A stretch of DNA of 64,000 nucleotides from JANXLO01 sp038231295 (GCA_038231295.1 JBBRLP010000008.1:1-64000); one strand, 5' to 3'; shown: positions 1 through 8,583, counted from the first letter of the stretch. The notes: generated by a model not told the origin, from the letters alone. Program-made: numbers and translations.

Positions 1-1218
1 GTGCGGGGATTGGGGGCGCTGGTGTATCTGGCTCCGGCGGGGTTGCTTGCGTGGGAAGGTTGGCGGGGGAGGGGAGAGCCGAAGGAGTACCAGGAGGAGC
101 CAGGGACGGAGAGAGGGGAGAGACGGGGGATGGGTCGTTTTGTTCCTCTGGTGTGTCTGCTGGTAGGGTTGGGGGTGTCGTTGGGGGGCTATGTTCTGGT
201 CTGGTATCTGCCGCATCGGGCGGAGTTGACGCGGGTGAATCACTACTATCTTTTCGACCAACTCATTCCCCACAATGTGACCGTCGTTCGGCAGAACCTG
301 ACACACAACCTGTTTGGAGACGAACGCGGTTTCAGTCCCTATTTGTTTCGCCATACGCCCGTTCAGTTCGTTCTTGTCTTGCTTGGGCTGTCTGCCGCGA
401 TCGTCCGGCGGGAGTGGCTTTCGCTCAAAGGGAGCGTTCGCGCAAACGCTGGCTATGCGGTCGGATGGCTACTGGTGATGTGGATGGCTTTCGGAGTGGC
501 AGGCTATTCGCCCTCTCGATACTATGTGCTGTTCTATCCGGCGCTGGCCGTCATAGCTGCACTGACGCTCACGTATCTGGACAAGTCCTTCCAGGCCGTT
601 TGGAGAAGTCGCGCTGCCCGTTTGCTGATCGGCGGCTTTCTTGTCTATCACCTGCTGGAGACGTTCCTGCATCACCGCAGTTCAGCGAGCGACTTTGGCC
701 TCTATGGGCTGACCCTGTTGGGAATGGTCGGTCTGTGGTTCTGGCAACCCGTGTCTGCTCCATGCTTTGGGGAGCGTGAAAGGCGATGGGCCGGGCTGAC
801 TGTACTGCTCTGGGCAGGCGTGAATGCCGGGTGGACAGGAGACTGGCTGGCGCATCTGGATTATTCGCAGCGCGATGCGGACCGATGGCTCGCTGCCAAT
901 CTGCCCGCGCAGAGTGTGCTGATCGGTGATACCGCCTGCGGTCTCAGCATGAATAGCCGTTTTGTCGCGGTTCCAGTCCTCCCGGGTCTATGCAACGATG
1001 TCCGCCCGTTGGAGAGTTTTGCACCCGCTCAACGCTATCTTGTTTTGATGGAGGGTCAGCGCAGCTTGGCCTGGTGGCGCAGTCGCTATCCGGCGGTCAT
1101 CATGCCGGAAAATCGGAAACGACGGTTTCCGCATCTCGTCGCTTTTGCCGTCACAGTCTACGCGGTTCCTGCGGGAGCCGAGACCGCGCTGCCGTCCGTC
1201 CGTCCTGAAAGCCGCTGA
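1..1218 (+). CDS. Membrane glycosyltransferase, ArnT/PMT (GT39)-like, C-terminal part
   Basis: The reading frame is open from base 1, so the gene is probably cut by the window edge; the GTG at base 1 need not be the real start. The 405 visible residues hold about seven hydrophobic segments (roughly 47-67, 117-137, 151-192, 205-222, 232-250, 262-278). A soluble tail after residue 290 contains a DRWLAANLPAQSVLIGD stretch. This order, with membrane helices followed by a small soluble tail carrying A-x-W-L-x-x-N-x-P, is typical of the C-terminal half of GT39-type enzymes that use polyprenyl-linked sugars. The catalytic N-terminal loop is not in the window, so the substrate cannot be judged. Residues 22-46 form a highly charged cytosolic loop. 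carB begins 31 bp downstream on the same strand. Confidence 0.6.
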   Translation: MRGLGALVYLAPAGLLAWEGWRGRGEPKEYQEEPGTERGERRGMGRFVPLVCLLVGLGVSLGGYVLVWYLPHRAELTRVNHYYLFDQLIPHNVTVVRQNLTHNLFGDERGFSPYLFRHTPVQFVLVLLGLSAAIVRREWLSLKGSVRANAGYAVGWLLVMWMAFGVAGYSPSRYYVLFYPALAVIAALTLTYLDKSFQAVWRSRAARLLIGGFLVYHLLETFLHHRSSASDFGLYGLTLLGMVGLWFWQPVSAPCFGERERRWAGLTVLLWAGVNAGWTGDWLAHLDYSQRDADRWLAANLPAQSVLIGDTACGLSMNSRFVAVPVLPGLCNDVRPLESFAPAQRYLVLMEGQRSLAWWRSRYPAVIMPENRKRRFPHLVAFAVTVYAVPAGAETALPSVRPESR

Positions 1219-1249
1219 AAGAGGCTCGCCGCACCGCCATACGATCATT

Positions 1250-2950
1250 ATGCCAAGAGATACATCCATTCAGAAAGTCATGGTCATCGGCTCCGGGCCG
1301 ATTATTATCGGTCAGGCCGCCGAATTCGACTACGCCGGTACGCAAGCCTGCCGCGCCCTGCGCGAAGAGGGCGTCTCCGTCGTTCTCATCAACTCGAATC
1401 CGGCCACCATTATGACCGATGTCGAGATCGCCGACAGGGTCTACATTGAGCCGCTGAATGTCGAGTTTGCCGAGCGGGTCATTGCCCGTGAGCGTCCCGA
1501 TGGCCTGCTCCCCACGCTGGGAGGACAGACCGGCCTGAACCTCGCGACGCAGTTGGCGGAGGCGGGCATACTGGACAAATATAACGTCCGACTGCTCGGT
1601 ACGCCGCTTGCCTCCATCCGTAAGGCCGAGGATCGCGAAGAGTTTCGCGACCTGATGATAGCCATTGGGGAACCGGTGCCGGAATCCTGGATCATCGAGG
1701 ACGAAGTCCAACTGGCAGTTCCTGCCGCCGCCGGCATCTGGCCGCTCATAGTCCGGCCTGCCTACACGCTGGGAGGGACAGGCGGTGGCATCGTCCATAA
1801 TGAGGCCGAACTGTATGAAACGGCGCGGCACGGACTGTCTCTCTCCATGCGGCATCAGGTGATGGTCGAGCGGTATCTGGCGGGCTGGAAAGAGGTCGAG
1901 TACGAGGTGATGCGCGACGCCAACGACACCGCGATCACGATCTGCAACATGGAGAATTTCGACCCGATGGGCGTCCATACGGGCGACAGTATCGTCGTTG
2001 CGCCCTCGCAGACTCTCTCCGATAAAGAGTATCAGATGCTCCGCACATCATCCCTGAAGATCATTCGTGCGCTGGGCATCGAAGGCGGCTGCAACGTCCA
2101 GCTCTCTCTCAGTCCCGACTCGTTCGACTACTACATCATCGAAGTCAATCCACGTGTTTCCCGTTCCTCCGCGCTGGCTTCCAAAGCGACGGGCTACCCC
2201 ATCGCCCGAGTCGCCGCCAAAATCGCGACGGGCCTGCACCTTGACGAGATCGAGAACGCCGTTACCCGCAAGACGCTTGCCTGTTTTGAACCCGCGCTGG
2301 ACTACTGCGTCGTCAAAATCCCGCGCTGGCCCTTCGATAAGTTCAGCATGGCCGACCGGCGCATCACCACACAGATGAAAGCCACCGGCGAGGTGATGGC
2401 GATAGACCGCTCCTTCGAGGCAGGACTGCTGAAGGCGATTCGCTCGCTGGAAGTCGGCATCTACGGGCTTGCCAGCAAGACCGCGCATCAGCTCAGCGAC
2501 ATCCAGTTGGAGGAGGCGATCCGGGTTCCCAATGACGAGCGGCTCTGGGCGATTACCGAAGGCTTCCGACGCGGGATGATGGTCGAAGAGATCAACGCTC
2601 TCAGCAGCATTGACCCCTGGTTCCTGCGGAAACTGCTGGGGCTTGTTCAGTTGGAGACAAGGCTCAAGGTGAACGGGGCTGCCATCGCTCGCCTGGCCGG
2701 AGTAGAAGCGGCGGCGGAGAGTAATGCCGAGCATCCGCGTGTTGTCGCGCTGCTGCGCGAGGCAAAACGCGCCGGATTCGCGGACCGCACCATTGCAGAG
2801 TTTGCCAGCATCCCTGAAAAATCCGTTCGCACCCTCCGCAAGCGTCTTGGCATCGTTCCCATCTATAAGATGGTGGATACCTGCGCCGCCGAGTTCGAGG
2901 CCGCAACGCCCTACTACTACTCCTGCTACGACAGCGAGGATGAAGCCTGA
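1250..2950 (+). CDS. carB: Carbamoyl-phosphate synthase large subunit, N-terminal half (split carB)
   Basis: This is the first half of the large subunit that makes carbamoyl phosphate from bicarbonate, glutamine-derived ammonia and two ATP, for pyrimidines and arginine. The 566 residues start like full-length CarB (MPRDTSIQKVMVIGSGPIII) and carry the ATP-grasp carboxyphosphate domain with GGQTGLNLA and EVNPRVSRSSALASKATGYP (about 1-400). They end after the helical oligomerisation domain (about 400-550), where a full-length CarB of roughly 1070 residues would continue. The ATG at 1250 was chosen because the 35 residues upstream of it in frame do not resemble the family. The missing half is the gene at 5841. 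The stop overlaps the spacing of the next gene (TGAGATG). The N-half motifs appear intact, so both halves are probably functional and assemble in trans. Confidence 0.93.
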   Translation: MPRDTSIQKVMVIGSGPIIIGQAAEFDYAGTQACRALREEGVSVVLINSNPATIMTDVEIADRVYIEPLNVEFAERVIARERPDGLLPTLGGQTGLNLATQLAEAGILDKYNVRLLGTPLASIRKAEDREEFRDLMIAIGEPVPESWIIEDEVQLAVPAAAGIWPLIVRPAYTLGGTGGGIVHNEAELYETARHGLSLSMRHQVMVERYLAGWKEVEYEVMRDANDTAITICNMENFDPMGVHTGDSIVVAPSQTLSDKEYQMLRTSSLKIIRALGIEGGCNVQLSLSPDSFDYYIIEVNPRVSRSSALASKATGYPIARVAAKIATGLHLDEIENAVTRKTLACFEPALDYCVVKIPRWPFDKFSMADRRITTQMKATGEVMAIDRSFEAGLLKAIRSLEVGIYGLASKTAHQLSDIQLEEAIRVPNDERLWAITEGFRRGMMVEEINALSSIDPWFLRKLLGLVQLETRLKVNGAAIARLAGVEAAAESNAEHPRVVALLREAKRAGFADRTIAEFASIPEKSVRTLRKRLGIVPIYKMVDTCAAEFEAATPYYYSCYDSEDEA

Positions 2951-2951
2951 G

Positions 2952-3755
2952 ATGACGAAGGAACGCTACGTTCTGGCGACAGGCGACGAGGGAGAGCGCC
3001 GCCTGGAAGTGGTCAATGGCGTTCACGGGCCGGACACAGAGGCGTTTCTGCGCCGGGCCGGTCTGCGGGCGGGGATGCGAGTCGCGGACATCGGATGTGG
3101 CATCGGCACGATTTCGTGCTGGATGGGCAGAGTTGTCGGGCCAGAAGGCGAAGTGGTCGGTGTGGACGTGAGCGCAGCGCAGGTGGCGACGGCGCGGCGA
3201 CGGGCCGAACAATCGGACATCTCCAACGTCACTTTTGCTCAGGCCAGTGCGTATGATACAGGGTTAGAGCGGGAATCGTTTGACCTGGTGTTCAGCCGTT
3301 TTGTGCTCATGCACCTTCAGCGGCCGCAGGAGGCTCTGACCGAGATGGTGGCGCTGCTGCGACCGGGCGGGACGCTTGCGGTTGAAGACGGCGATTTTAC
3401 GTCCCTCTTCTGTTCGCCTCCGCTGCCTGCGTTCGACCGCTGTCTGGAACTGTATCGGGCCGTGGGCGCGAAGCAGGGAGCGGATTTTCTGATCGGGCAG
3501 CGGCTTTATGGTCTGGTGCGGGCGGCGGGTTTCGCGAGTGCAGATGTCGCGCTGGCCCAGCCGATTTTCGCAGTCGGCGAAGAGAAACGACTGCCGGAAT
3601 GGACGCTGGAGGAGAGCGCAGACGCGCTTATCGAGGCGGGATTGACGACGGCCGAAGAGATAGTGGCCTTGACGTCTGCGCTCTCCGATTTCGCCGCGAG
3701 AGACGGCACGGTGATTGGAATGGCGCGGATGATGCAGGTGGCCGCCAAAAAGTGA
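2952..3755 (+). CDS. Class I SAM-dependent methyltransferase
   Basis: A 267-residue protein with a Rossmann-type SAM site: motif I VADIGCGIG at residues 44-52, an acidic strand end GVDVS about 20 residues later, and a DLVFSRFVLMHL stretch matching motif IV of UbiE/COQ5-like small-molecule methyltransferases. The C-terminal 100 residues are helical with no recognised signature, so the substrate is unknown. ATG 2952 has GAGG at 2936-2939, 12 bp upstream; an in-frame ATG at 2940 lies inside the carB gene and has no room for a ribosome site. It starts one base after the carB N-half stop, so it is translationally linked to it. It is the first of three genes separating the two carB halves; no pathway link to pyrimidine synthesis is evident. 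Confidence 0.8.
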   Translation: MTKERYVLATGDEGERRLEVVNGVHGPDTEAFLRRAGLRAGMRVADIGCGIGTISCWMGRVVGPEGEVVGVDVSAAQVATARRRAEQSDISNVTFAQASAYDTGLERESFDLVFSRFVLMHLQRPQEALTEMVALLRPGGTLAVEDGDFTSLFCSPPLPAFDRCLELYRAVGAKQGADFLIGQRLYGLVRAAGFASADVALAQPIFAVGEEKRLPEWTLEESADALIEAGLTTAEEIVALTSALSDFAARDGTVIGMARMMQVAAKK

Positions 3756-3775
3756 TGGGGTGATGGGGGAACGCA

Positions 3776-4753
3776 ATGCGGATCGGGCTGGACGAGATAG
3801 ACCCGCAGATCGGGGAGGCGATGGTAGATCGTCTCTCCGCCCCTCTGAACGACTTCCTGCGCGACAATATACGCTGGGGTTCCTTTAATCTCCTGCCCAT
3901 CTCCTGGGAGATCAAGGGCGGCACCGTGAAAGTGACCAAGCGCCGGGAGCCGACTGAGGACGAGCGATTTGCCCATTCCATGCGCCGAAAACGGGACGAG
4001 CAGGTCTCGATGCGGGCGCTCGGCGCGGCCTTTCTGCCCAGTGTGGCAGGTACCGTCGTCGGGTGGACCGTGGCAATGGGGGAACCGACTACCGGTCTGA
4101 TTTCCGGGCTGGCGGTGTGGGCGGCGGGAACCGGAGCCGGTGTCTGGTGGACACGACGTGCGACCCCCCGGGAGCGTCTGCGACGGCATGTGCAGTTGGA
4201 AGAACTGCGGGCTGTCTTGCCTCTGCTCAGCCTGACCCGTGCCGAGCGGGTCTACGGGGATGCACTCCTGCTGCTGGCACGCACCGACGCCACCCCGGAA
4301 GCCGAAAATACCCTGCGAGACACCCTGCGGCAACTCAATGGCTTGCTTAACAGCAGCCGACAGTTGGAGCATCGCCGCGCCACGCTGCTGCCGCTTCTGG
4401 GGCAGCACTCCACCGCAGAACTGGAACGGGAGTACGCCGAGATCGCAGGCAGGCTGTCGCAGGCTACCGACTGCATCACCCGCTCTATGATGCAGCAGAG
4501 TCTCCAGATGTGCGCGACTCGCCTGGAGAACGCGAAGGCATTCGCGCAGGGGCTGGAGCGTCTGAACGCACAGCAGGAGGCGATCCTGCATACCCTGGCG
4601 TCTGCGCTGTCGGCGATGGCTCGGCTTCAAATCCTCTCGAACCCGCAGACAGAGGTCGCGGCGCAGGAGATCGCGCAGACGGTTGCCAGCATGAGCCAGC
4701 AGACACGCGCCGTGGAACAGGCCGTGGAAGAGGTGATGTCCCTTCGCGGCTGA
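3776..4753 (+). CDS. Unknown membrane-hairpin / coiled-coil protein, paralogue A
   Basis: Family not recognised. The 325 residues begin MRIGLDEIDPQIGEAM and reach FLRDNIRWG by about residue 36. Both motifs recur in the next gene, so the two are tandem duplicates. A charged segment is followed by two closely spaced hydrophobic helices (about 83-103 and 105-123, ending in WWTRRAT) that would form a membrane hairpin. The remaining 200 residues are amphipathic and helical with heptad-like Leu/Ala spacing (coiled coil), including LPLLSLTRAE near 143, shared with the paralogue as LPLLTLTPLE. There is no signal peptide, so the N- and C-terminal regions are probably both cytoplasmic. A GGGGGAA stretch precedes the ATG. 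It lies between the carB halves on the same strand; the role is unknown. Confidence 0.75.
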   Translation: MRIGLDEIDPQIGEAMVDRLSAPLNDFLRDNIRWGSFNLLPISWEIKGGTVKVTKRREPTEDERFAHSMRRKRDEQVSMRALGAAFLPSVAGTVVGWTVAMGEPTTGLISGLAVWAAGTGAGVWWTRRATPRERLRRHVQLEELRAVLPLLSLTRAERVYGDALLLLARTDATPEAENTLRDTLRQLNGLLNSSRQLEHRRATLLPLLGQHSTAELEREYAEIAGRLSQATDCITRSMMQQSLQMCATRLENAKAFAQGLERLNAQQEAILHTLASALSAMARLQILSNPQTEVAAQEIAQTVASMSQQTRAVEQAVEEVMSLRG

Positions 4754-4819
4754 TGGCCGCCCATTTCACTCTGCCGGGAGATGAGGCCCGGCTTCTCTGG
4801 CAGGCCGGACGGAGCATAG

Positions 4820-5680
4820 ATGCGAATCGGATTGGAACATATAGATTCTAAGATAGTAGCGGCGATGCGCGAACGTCTCTGTGCGCCCGGCGTTCAGTTC
4901 CTGCGCGATAACATTCGATGGGGTGACCCGGAAGACTATTCGCTGGTCCGTTCGGTCATGGATAGGACGATCAAGCGCAGTGAAAAACGCTCTTCCAGAG
5001 AAGAGGAGCGTATTGCCTTCCACGTCCACCGCCAGCGCGAGAAAATGGCTCTCCAGCGGGGATGCGTTGCGGCAATCGCGCCGGTGGTTGTCGGCGCAGC
5101 GCTCGGAATGCTTAGTGTGCAGCTCTTCGCAGGAATACTCTGGCTGGGAATTGCGGTCGGAGTGTTGGCCTGGGCTGGCGGCGCGGCGGCTGGCTTCTAC
5201 TGGACACGGCAGGCGACCTCGGCGCATGAACTGTTCTACGAAGTGACGATTGCAGAGTTCTTATCTGTCGTTCCGCTGCTCACCCTGACGCCCCTGGAAG
5301 CCGCCTACTGCCACCTGTTGATACAGGTCTGTGACCGCGACCCCAATCAGGAAGGCCGACGTGCGGTGCGGAGGCACATCGCACGAATTAAAGAGTTCGT
5401 CGAACTGGGCCGACAGCTTGATGCTCTGGGGAAGGGAACCAAAGAGGCGGACCTCGCAGCCAGGATAGATGCCGAGCGGGGCGACCTGGTCGAGACGATC
5501 AAGGCGATTGAAGCCGCTCTCTGTGTTATTCTCGTCGTTCCCAGCCCGGCAGGAGACACGGCGGCGGAACTCATCGAGACCAGCCTGCTGCGGTTCCGTT
5601 CTGTCGTCGAAGCGTTCCGTATTGAGAGAGCGGCAGAACTGCCGGAGAAGGGCAACAGACGACGCGAAAAGGTGTCGTAA
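4820..5680 (+). CDS. Unknown membrane-hairpin / coiled-coil protein, paralogue B
   Basis: Family not recognised. The 286 residues share with the preceding gene the N-terminal pattern RIGL-x2-ID-x2-I-x2-AM-x-RL-x-AP and the FLRDNIRWG motif. They also share a two-helix hydrophobic hairpin (about 82-103 and 108-128, ending FYWTRQAT) and a helical tail starting EFLSVVPLLTLTPLE. The tail is shorter than in paralogue A, and the sequences diverge strongly outside the shared blocks, so the duplication is old. The ATG has GGAG five bases upstream; 66 bp separate it from paralogue A. The strongest conservation, at the N-terminus before the membrane, suggests a shared cytosolic binding or targeting surface. 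No catalytic signature is visible. Confidence 0.72.
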   Translation: MRIGLEHIDSKIVAAMRERLCAPGVQFLRDNIRWGDPEDYSLVRSVMDRTIKRSEKRSSREEERIAFHVHRQREKMALQRGCVAAIAPVVVGAALGMLSVQLFAGILWLGIAVGVLAWAGGAAAGFYWTRQATSAHELFYEVTIAEFLSVVPLLTLTPLEAAYCHLLIQVCDRDPNQEGRRAVRRHIARIKEFVELGRQLDALGKGTKEADLAARIDAERGDLVETIKAIEAALCVILVVPSPAGDTAAELIETSLLRFRSVVEAFRIERAAELPEKGNRRREKVS

Positions 5681-5718
5681 TGGCTCGCAGTCCGTCCATT
5701 CTGATGGGGAAATAGCCG

Positions 5719-5788
5719 CCCCCCGGCCCCGATTCCGGGGGAGAAGGAAAGCCCCCGGCCCCCGGCCCCCGATTCCGGGGGAGAAGGT
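5719..5788. repeat. Tandem GC-rich hairpin repeat upstream of the carB C-half
   Basis: Two direct copies of a unit reading CCCCGGCCCC, GATTCCGGGG, GAGAAGG occupy about 5719-5747 and 5762-5788 in the 160-bp gap before the second carB gene. Within each copy CCCCCGG can pair with CCGGGGG, so each folds into a short GC-rich stem-loop. No T-tract follows, so these are not classical intrinsic terminators. They could modulate read-through into carB or be a small dispersed repeat. Confidence 0.7.
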
Positions 5789-5840
5789 AATTTCACGATA
5801 GGGTGTCCGCAGGGCATGGAAGGCTGACAGGAGATTTGTA

Positions 5841-7421
5841 TTGACCCAACCACGTAAGAAAATCGTCGTTATCGGCTCTGGCCCCATCCGTATCGGGCAG
5901 GGAATCGAATTTGACTACTGCTCCGTCCACTGCGTGTGGGCGCTGCGCGAAGCCGGATACGACGCGCTCATCATCAATAACAACCCGGAGACTGTCTCCA
6001 CCGATTTCGACACCTCTGACCGCCTGTTCTTCGAGCCGCTGACTTCGGAGGACGTGCTGAACGTGATAGACCGGGAAGAGCCGGAAGGCGTGATCGTTCA
6101 GTTCGGGGGGCAGACAGCCATCAATCTGGCAAAACCGCTGCACGAGGCGGGTATCCGTATTTTCGGAAGCTCCTCCGATTCGATTGACCTGGCCGAAGAC
6201 CGCGACCGTTTTGAGAAGGTCCTGAGTGAACTCGGCATTCCCAAACCTGCGGGCAGAGCCGTCATCAGCGCAGAGGCCGCGCTCGTGGTTGCCGAGGAGA
6301 TCGGTTATCCCGTTCTTGTCCGCCCCTCGTATGTCCTTGGCGGCAGAGCGATGGAGATTGTCTATAACCGCACCGACCTCGAACGCTACATGCACTACGC
6401 GGTGGATGTCTCGCCAAAAGCGCCTATCCTGGTGGACAAATATATTCTGGGCAAAGAGGTCGAGGTAGATGTCATCAGCGATGGCGTGGACTGCCTGTTG
6501 CCCGGAATCATGGAGCATATTGAACGGGCGGGAGTCCACTCCGGCGACAGTATGGCCGTCTATCCGCCGCAGTCCCTATCTCCTGCTGTGATCGAACAGA
6601 TTGTCCGCAATGCGACCCTGCTGGCGCGGCGGCTCGAAGTGCGGGGACTGATGAACATTCAGTTCGTGGTGGATAACGAGACGGACACGGCGCAAGTGCT
6701 GGAGGTCAATCCGCGTGCGTCGCGCACCATTCCTTATCTGAGCAAGATCACCGGAATCCCGATGGTGCGCGTCGCCACCCACGCGATGCTCGGCAAAAGC
6801 CTGCGCGAGCAGGGCTACAGCCCCGGCCTCCACCCGAATCAGGGCAGTATCGCCGTCAAGGCTCCGGTCTTCTCCTTCATGAAACTGGCGCAAGTGGATA
6901 TTGGACTCGGCCCGGAGATGAAGAGTACCGGGGAGGTGATGGGGCTGGATTCGCGCTACCCGCAGGCGCTGTACAAAGCGATGGTCGCCTCCGGGATCGT
7001 CGTGCCTGCGAAGGGGGACCTGATTGCCACTATCGCCGATGCGGACAAAGCCGAGGCGGTGCCGATCATTCGCGATTTCGCCGCGCTTGGCTTCCGCATC
7101 TATGCGACGGAGGGAACCGCGCACTTCCTGCGGTCTCAGGGGATCGAGGCAGAGACGGTCAAGAAACTGCACGAGGGCGACGGCAATATTGTAGACCTGC
7201 TGCGAAGCGGGCGCATTGACCTGCTCATCAACACGCTCTCCAGCGACAAGCGCATCGAGCGGGAGGCGATTCGCATTCGTCGGGCCAGCGTCGAGGCCGG
7301 GGTTCCGTGCCTCACGAGCCTGGACACAGCGCGGGCGCTACTGCTCTCGCTCTCCGCCCGCAGTCACGGCGAGGATTTCGCACTTGCGACGGTGGACGAG
7401 TATCTTGCCGGAGTGAAGTAG
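5841..7421 (+). CDS. carB: Carbamoyl-phosphate synthase large subunit, C-terminal half (split carB)
   Basis: This is the second half of CarB, which phosphorylates carbamate to carbamoyl phosphate and carries the allosteric domain. The 526 residues open with the second ATP-grasp repeat (KKIVVIGSGPIRIGQGIEFD near 6-25, then FGGQTAINLAKPL, EVNPRASRTIPYLSKITGIPM and STGEVMG). They end with the methylglyoxal-synthase-like regulatory domain (about 390-526, IYATEGTAHFLRSQGI). The start is TTG at 5841, supported by AGGAG at 5829-5833; no ATG lies nearby. Together with the gene at 1250 the parts add up to about 1090 residues, the usual CarB length, with little overlap. The split therefore falls at the natural boundary between the oligomerisation and carbamoyl-phosphate domains. 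It runs convergently into sixA with a 3-bp gap. Confidence 0.93.
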   Translation: MTQPRKKIVVIGSGPIRIGQGIEFDYCSVHCVWALREAGYDALIINNNPETVSTDFDTSDRLFFEPLTSEDVLNVIDREEPEGVIVQFGGQTAINLAKPLHEAGIRIFGSSSDSIDLAEDRDRFEKVLSELGIPKPAGRAVISAEAALVVAEEIGYPVLVRPSYVLGGRAMEIVYNRTDLERYMHYAVDVSPKAPILVDKYILGKEVEVDVISDGVDCLLPGIMEHIERAGVHSGDSMAVYPPQSLSPAVIEQIVRNATLLARRLEVRGLMNIQFVVDNETDTAQVLEVNPRASRTIPYLSKITGIPMVRVATHAMLGKSLREQGYSPGLHPNQGSIAVKAPVFSFMKLAQVDIGLGPEMKSTGEVMGLDSRYPQALYKAMVASGIVVPAKGDLIATIADADKAEAVPIIRDFAALGFRIYATEGTAHFLRSQGIEAETVKKLHEGDGNIVDLLRSGRIDLLINTLSSDKRIEREAIRIRRASVEAGVPCLTSLDTARALLLSLSARSHGEDFALATVDEYLAGVK

Positions 7422-7424
7422 GGG

Positions 7425-7919
7425 CTACTCTTCGGAGGTACGGGTCAGATGGCGCGGGGAGAGCAGCCAGCGCAGGACACCGGAATCGGGTTCGGGGCGG
7501 ATGATCTCGACATAGATCAGCCCGCCCTTTTTCAATACGATCTGCGCTCCGCCGGTCAGCAGTCCTGCTGTTGAACTCAGGTCCGGCTCATGCCCGACAA
7601 ACATCACGCGCCCGTTCTCCGGCAGCGAGGTGACGAGAGACTGCAACATGCCGAGGCCAAAACTGCCCGCCGAGAGTTCGGGAACGATGCGAAACTGCGT
7701 TGCGGCCAACTGCATGGCCTCCGCGACGATGTGGGCGGTTTCGAGGGCGCGAGGGTAGGGACTGGTAAAGAGAAAGTCAATGCGGAGGTCGAGCGCGGCA
7801 AGGTTCTTCGCTTCGACTTGCATTTCGGCGATGCCCGCTTCCGTCAGGCGGCGCTGGGCGTCGGTGATGCCGGGATGCCAGTCTTCGGCTTTGCCATGAC
7901 GTAAAAAAAAGAGATGCAT
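7425..7919 (-). CDS. sixA: SixA-type phosphohistidine phosphatase
   Basis: A 164-residue histidine-phosphatase-superfamily protein. The N-terminal RHG triad (residues 7-9, LFFLRHGKAEDW) provides the phosphate-accepting histidine. TSPYPRALETAHIVAE at about 54-69 and VGHEPDLSS near 128-136 supply the other active-site residues. The short length, without the insertions of phosphoglycerate mutases, fits SixA, which removes phosphate from phosphohistidine on signalling proteins. The closing segment ILKKGGLIYVEI is also usual for SixA. The gene ends 3 bp from the convergent carB C-half. A zinc-ribbon gene lies upstream on the same strand behind a hairpin, so sixA is probably transcribed separately or by read-through. 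Confidence 0.85.
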   Translation of the reverse strand: MHLFFLRHGKAEDWHPGITDAQRRLTEAGIAEMQVEAKNLAALDLRIDFLFTSPYPRALETAHIVAEAMQLAATQFRIVPELSAGSFGLGMLQSLVTSLPENGRVMFVGHEPDLSSTAGLLTGGAQIVLKKGGLIYVEIIRPEPDSGVLRWLLSPRHLTRTSEE

Positions 7920-7940
7920 AACGGCTCCGGGAACGAGAAG

Positions 7941-7964
7941 AAGCGCCGCACACAGGCGGCGCTT
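7941..7964 (-). terminator. Hairpin downstream of the zinc-ribbon gene
   Basis: A perfect 9-bp inverted repeat (AAGCGCCGC at 7941-7949 with GCGGCGCTT at 7956-7964, loop of six) sits between the zinc-ribbon gene and sixA. On the minus strand it is followed by a mixed pyrimidine run (CTTCTCGTT) rather than a clean T-tract, so termination may be partial. Confidence 0.5.
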
Positions 7965-8044
7965 CCCTACTTATCTGGGCCGAACCGCAGCGGACGGAAA
8001 CTACCTCCCAAAAAGGGCTTGCGTCGTACGGGAACGGGATGCGA

Positions 8045-8371
8045 CTATTCTGGCTCTTCGACAAGCGGATTGGGAATCGTGAGGGCAGAGTCCAGCGCAT
8101 GATGGAACTGCCGCATCTCCTCCAGGGTTATCTCTCCGAGACCGGTGAAACGAACACGTTCTTCGTCTTTGGCCTCGGTCTGAATGTCCTGAAGCAGACC
8201 ATCCTCCCACTCTTCCTGCTTGACGAAGTGCTCGCCCAGTTTCTTGCAGCGTGAACAACGGTATTTGATGTAGACGAAACTTGGGCCAATCGGCTTTACG
8301 TAGTAGCCCTGCTGCATCACATCGCGCCGCAAGATACGGTGACCACAATGACATTTCAAGCTGGTCTTCAT
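8045..8371 (-). CDS. Small zinc-ribbon protein of unknown function
   Basis: A 108-residue cytoplasmic protein whose start was placed at MKTSLKCHCGHRIL (8371), because the 24 residues upstream in frame look non-coding. Cys7 and Cys9 (CHC) plus Cys39 and Cys42 (CSRC) make a four-cysteine zinc ribbon, with an aromatic-rich stretch in between. The C-terminal half is acidic and ends in an EITLEEMRQFHHALDSA helix. No catalytic residues are apparent; an RNA polymerase-, ribosome- or RNA-associated adaptor is possible but unproven. A near-consensus promoter at 8506-8534 drives it, leaving a leader of about 125 nt. Confidence 0.75.
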   Translation of the reverse strand: MKTSLKCHCGHRILRRDVMQQGYYVKPIGPSFVYIKYRCSRCKKLGEHFVKQEEWEDGLLQDIQTEAKDEERVRFTGLGEITLEEMRQFHHALDSALTIPNPLVEEPE

Positions 8372-8505
8372 TCCGTCGTCAACCTCCGTACCGCTGCACC
8401 TCACTCCGGTACTCGAAAGCGGGTGCGCTGGCGGCTCCGCCACGGAACATTGGGCGTTCTATTTTTTTGTAGTAGTCTCCGGGCTGAACACCCTTCAACA
8501 TCTGT

Positions 8506-8534
8506 ATTATACCACGAATACATTTACCCCGCAA
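8506..8534 (-). promoter_or_regulatory. Sigma-70 promoter for the zinc-ribbon gene
   Basis: On the minus strand TTGCGG (8529-8534) and TATAAT (8506-8511) are separated by 17 bp, and TGG precedes the -10 as an extended element. The predicted start near 8499 gives a leader of about 128 nt to the ATG at 8371; no structure was identified in that leader. Confidence 0.7.
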
Positions 8535-8574
8535 ACGACTGCGGGAGGTACAAAAAAAACCTTCGCAGGGGCTG

Positions 8575-8583
8575 TGCTATACT
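8575..8583 (+). promoter_or_regulatory. Extended -10 promoter for the LptF/G permease gene
   Basis: TGC followed by TATACT (8578-8583) forms an extended -10 element about 58 bp before the GTG start at 8641. No good -35 hexamer is present at the usual distance. It is divergent from the zinc-ribbon promoter. Confidence 0.5.
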
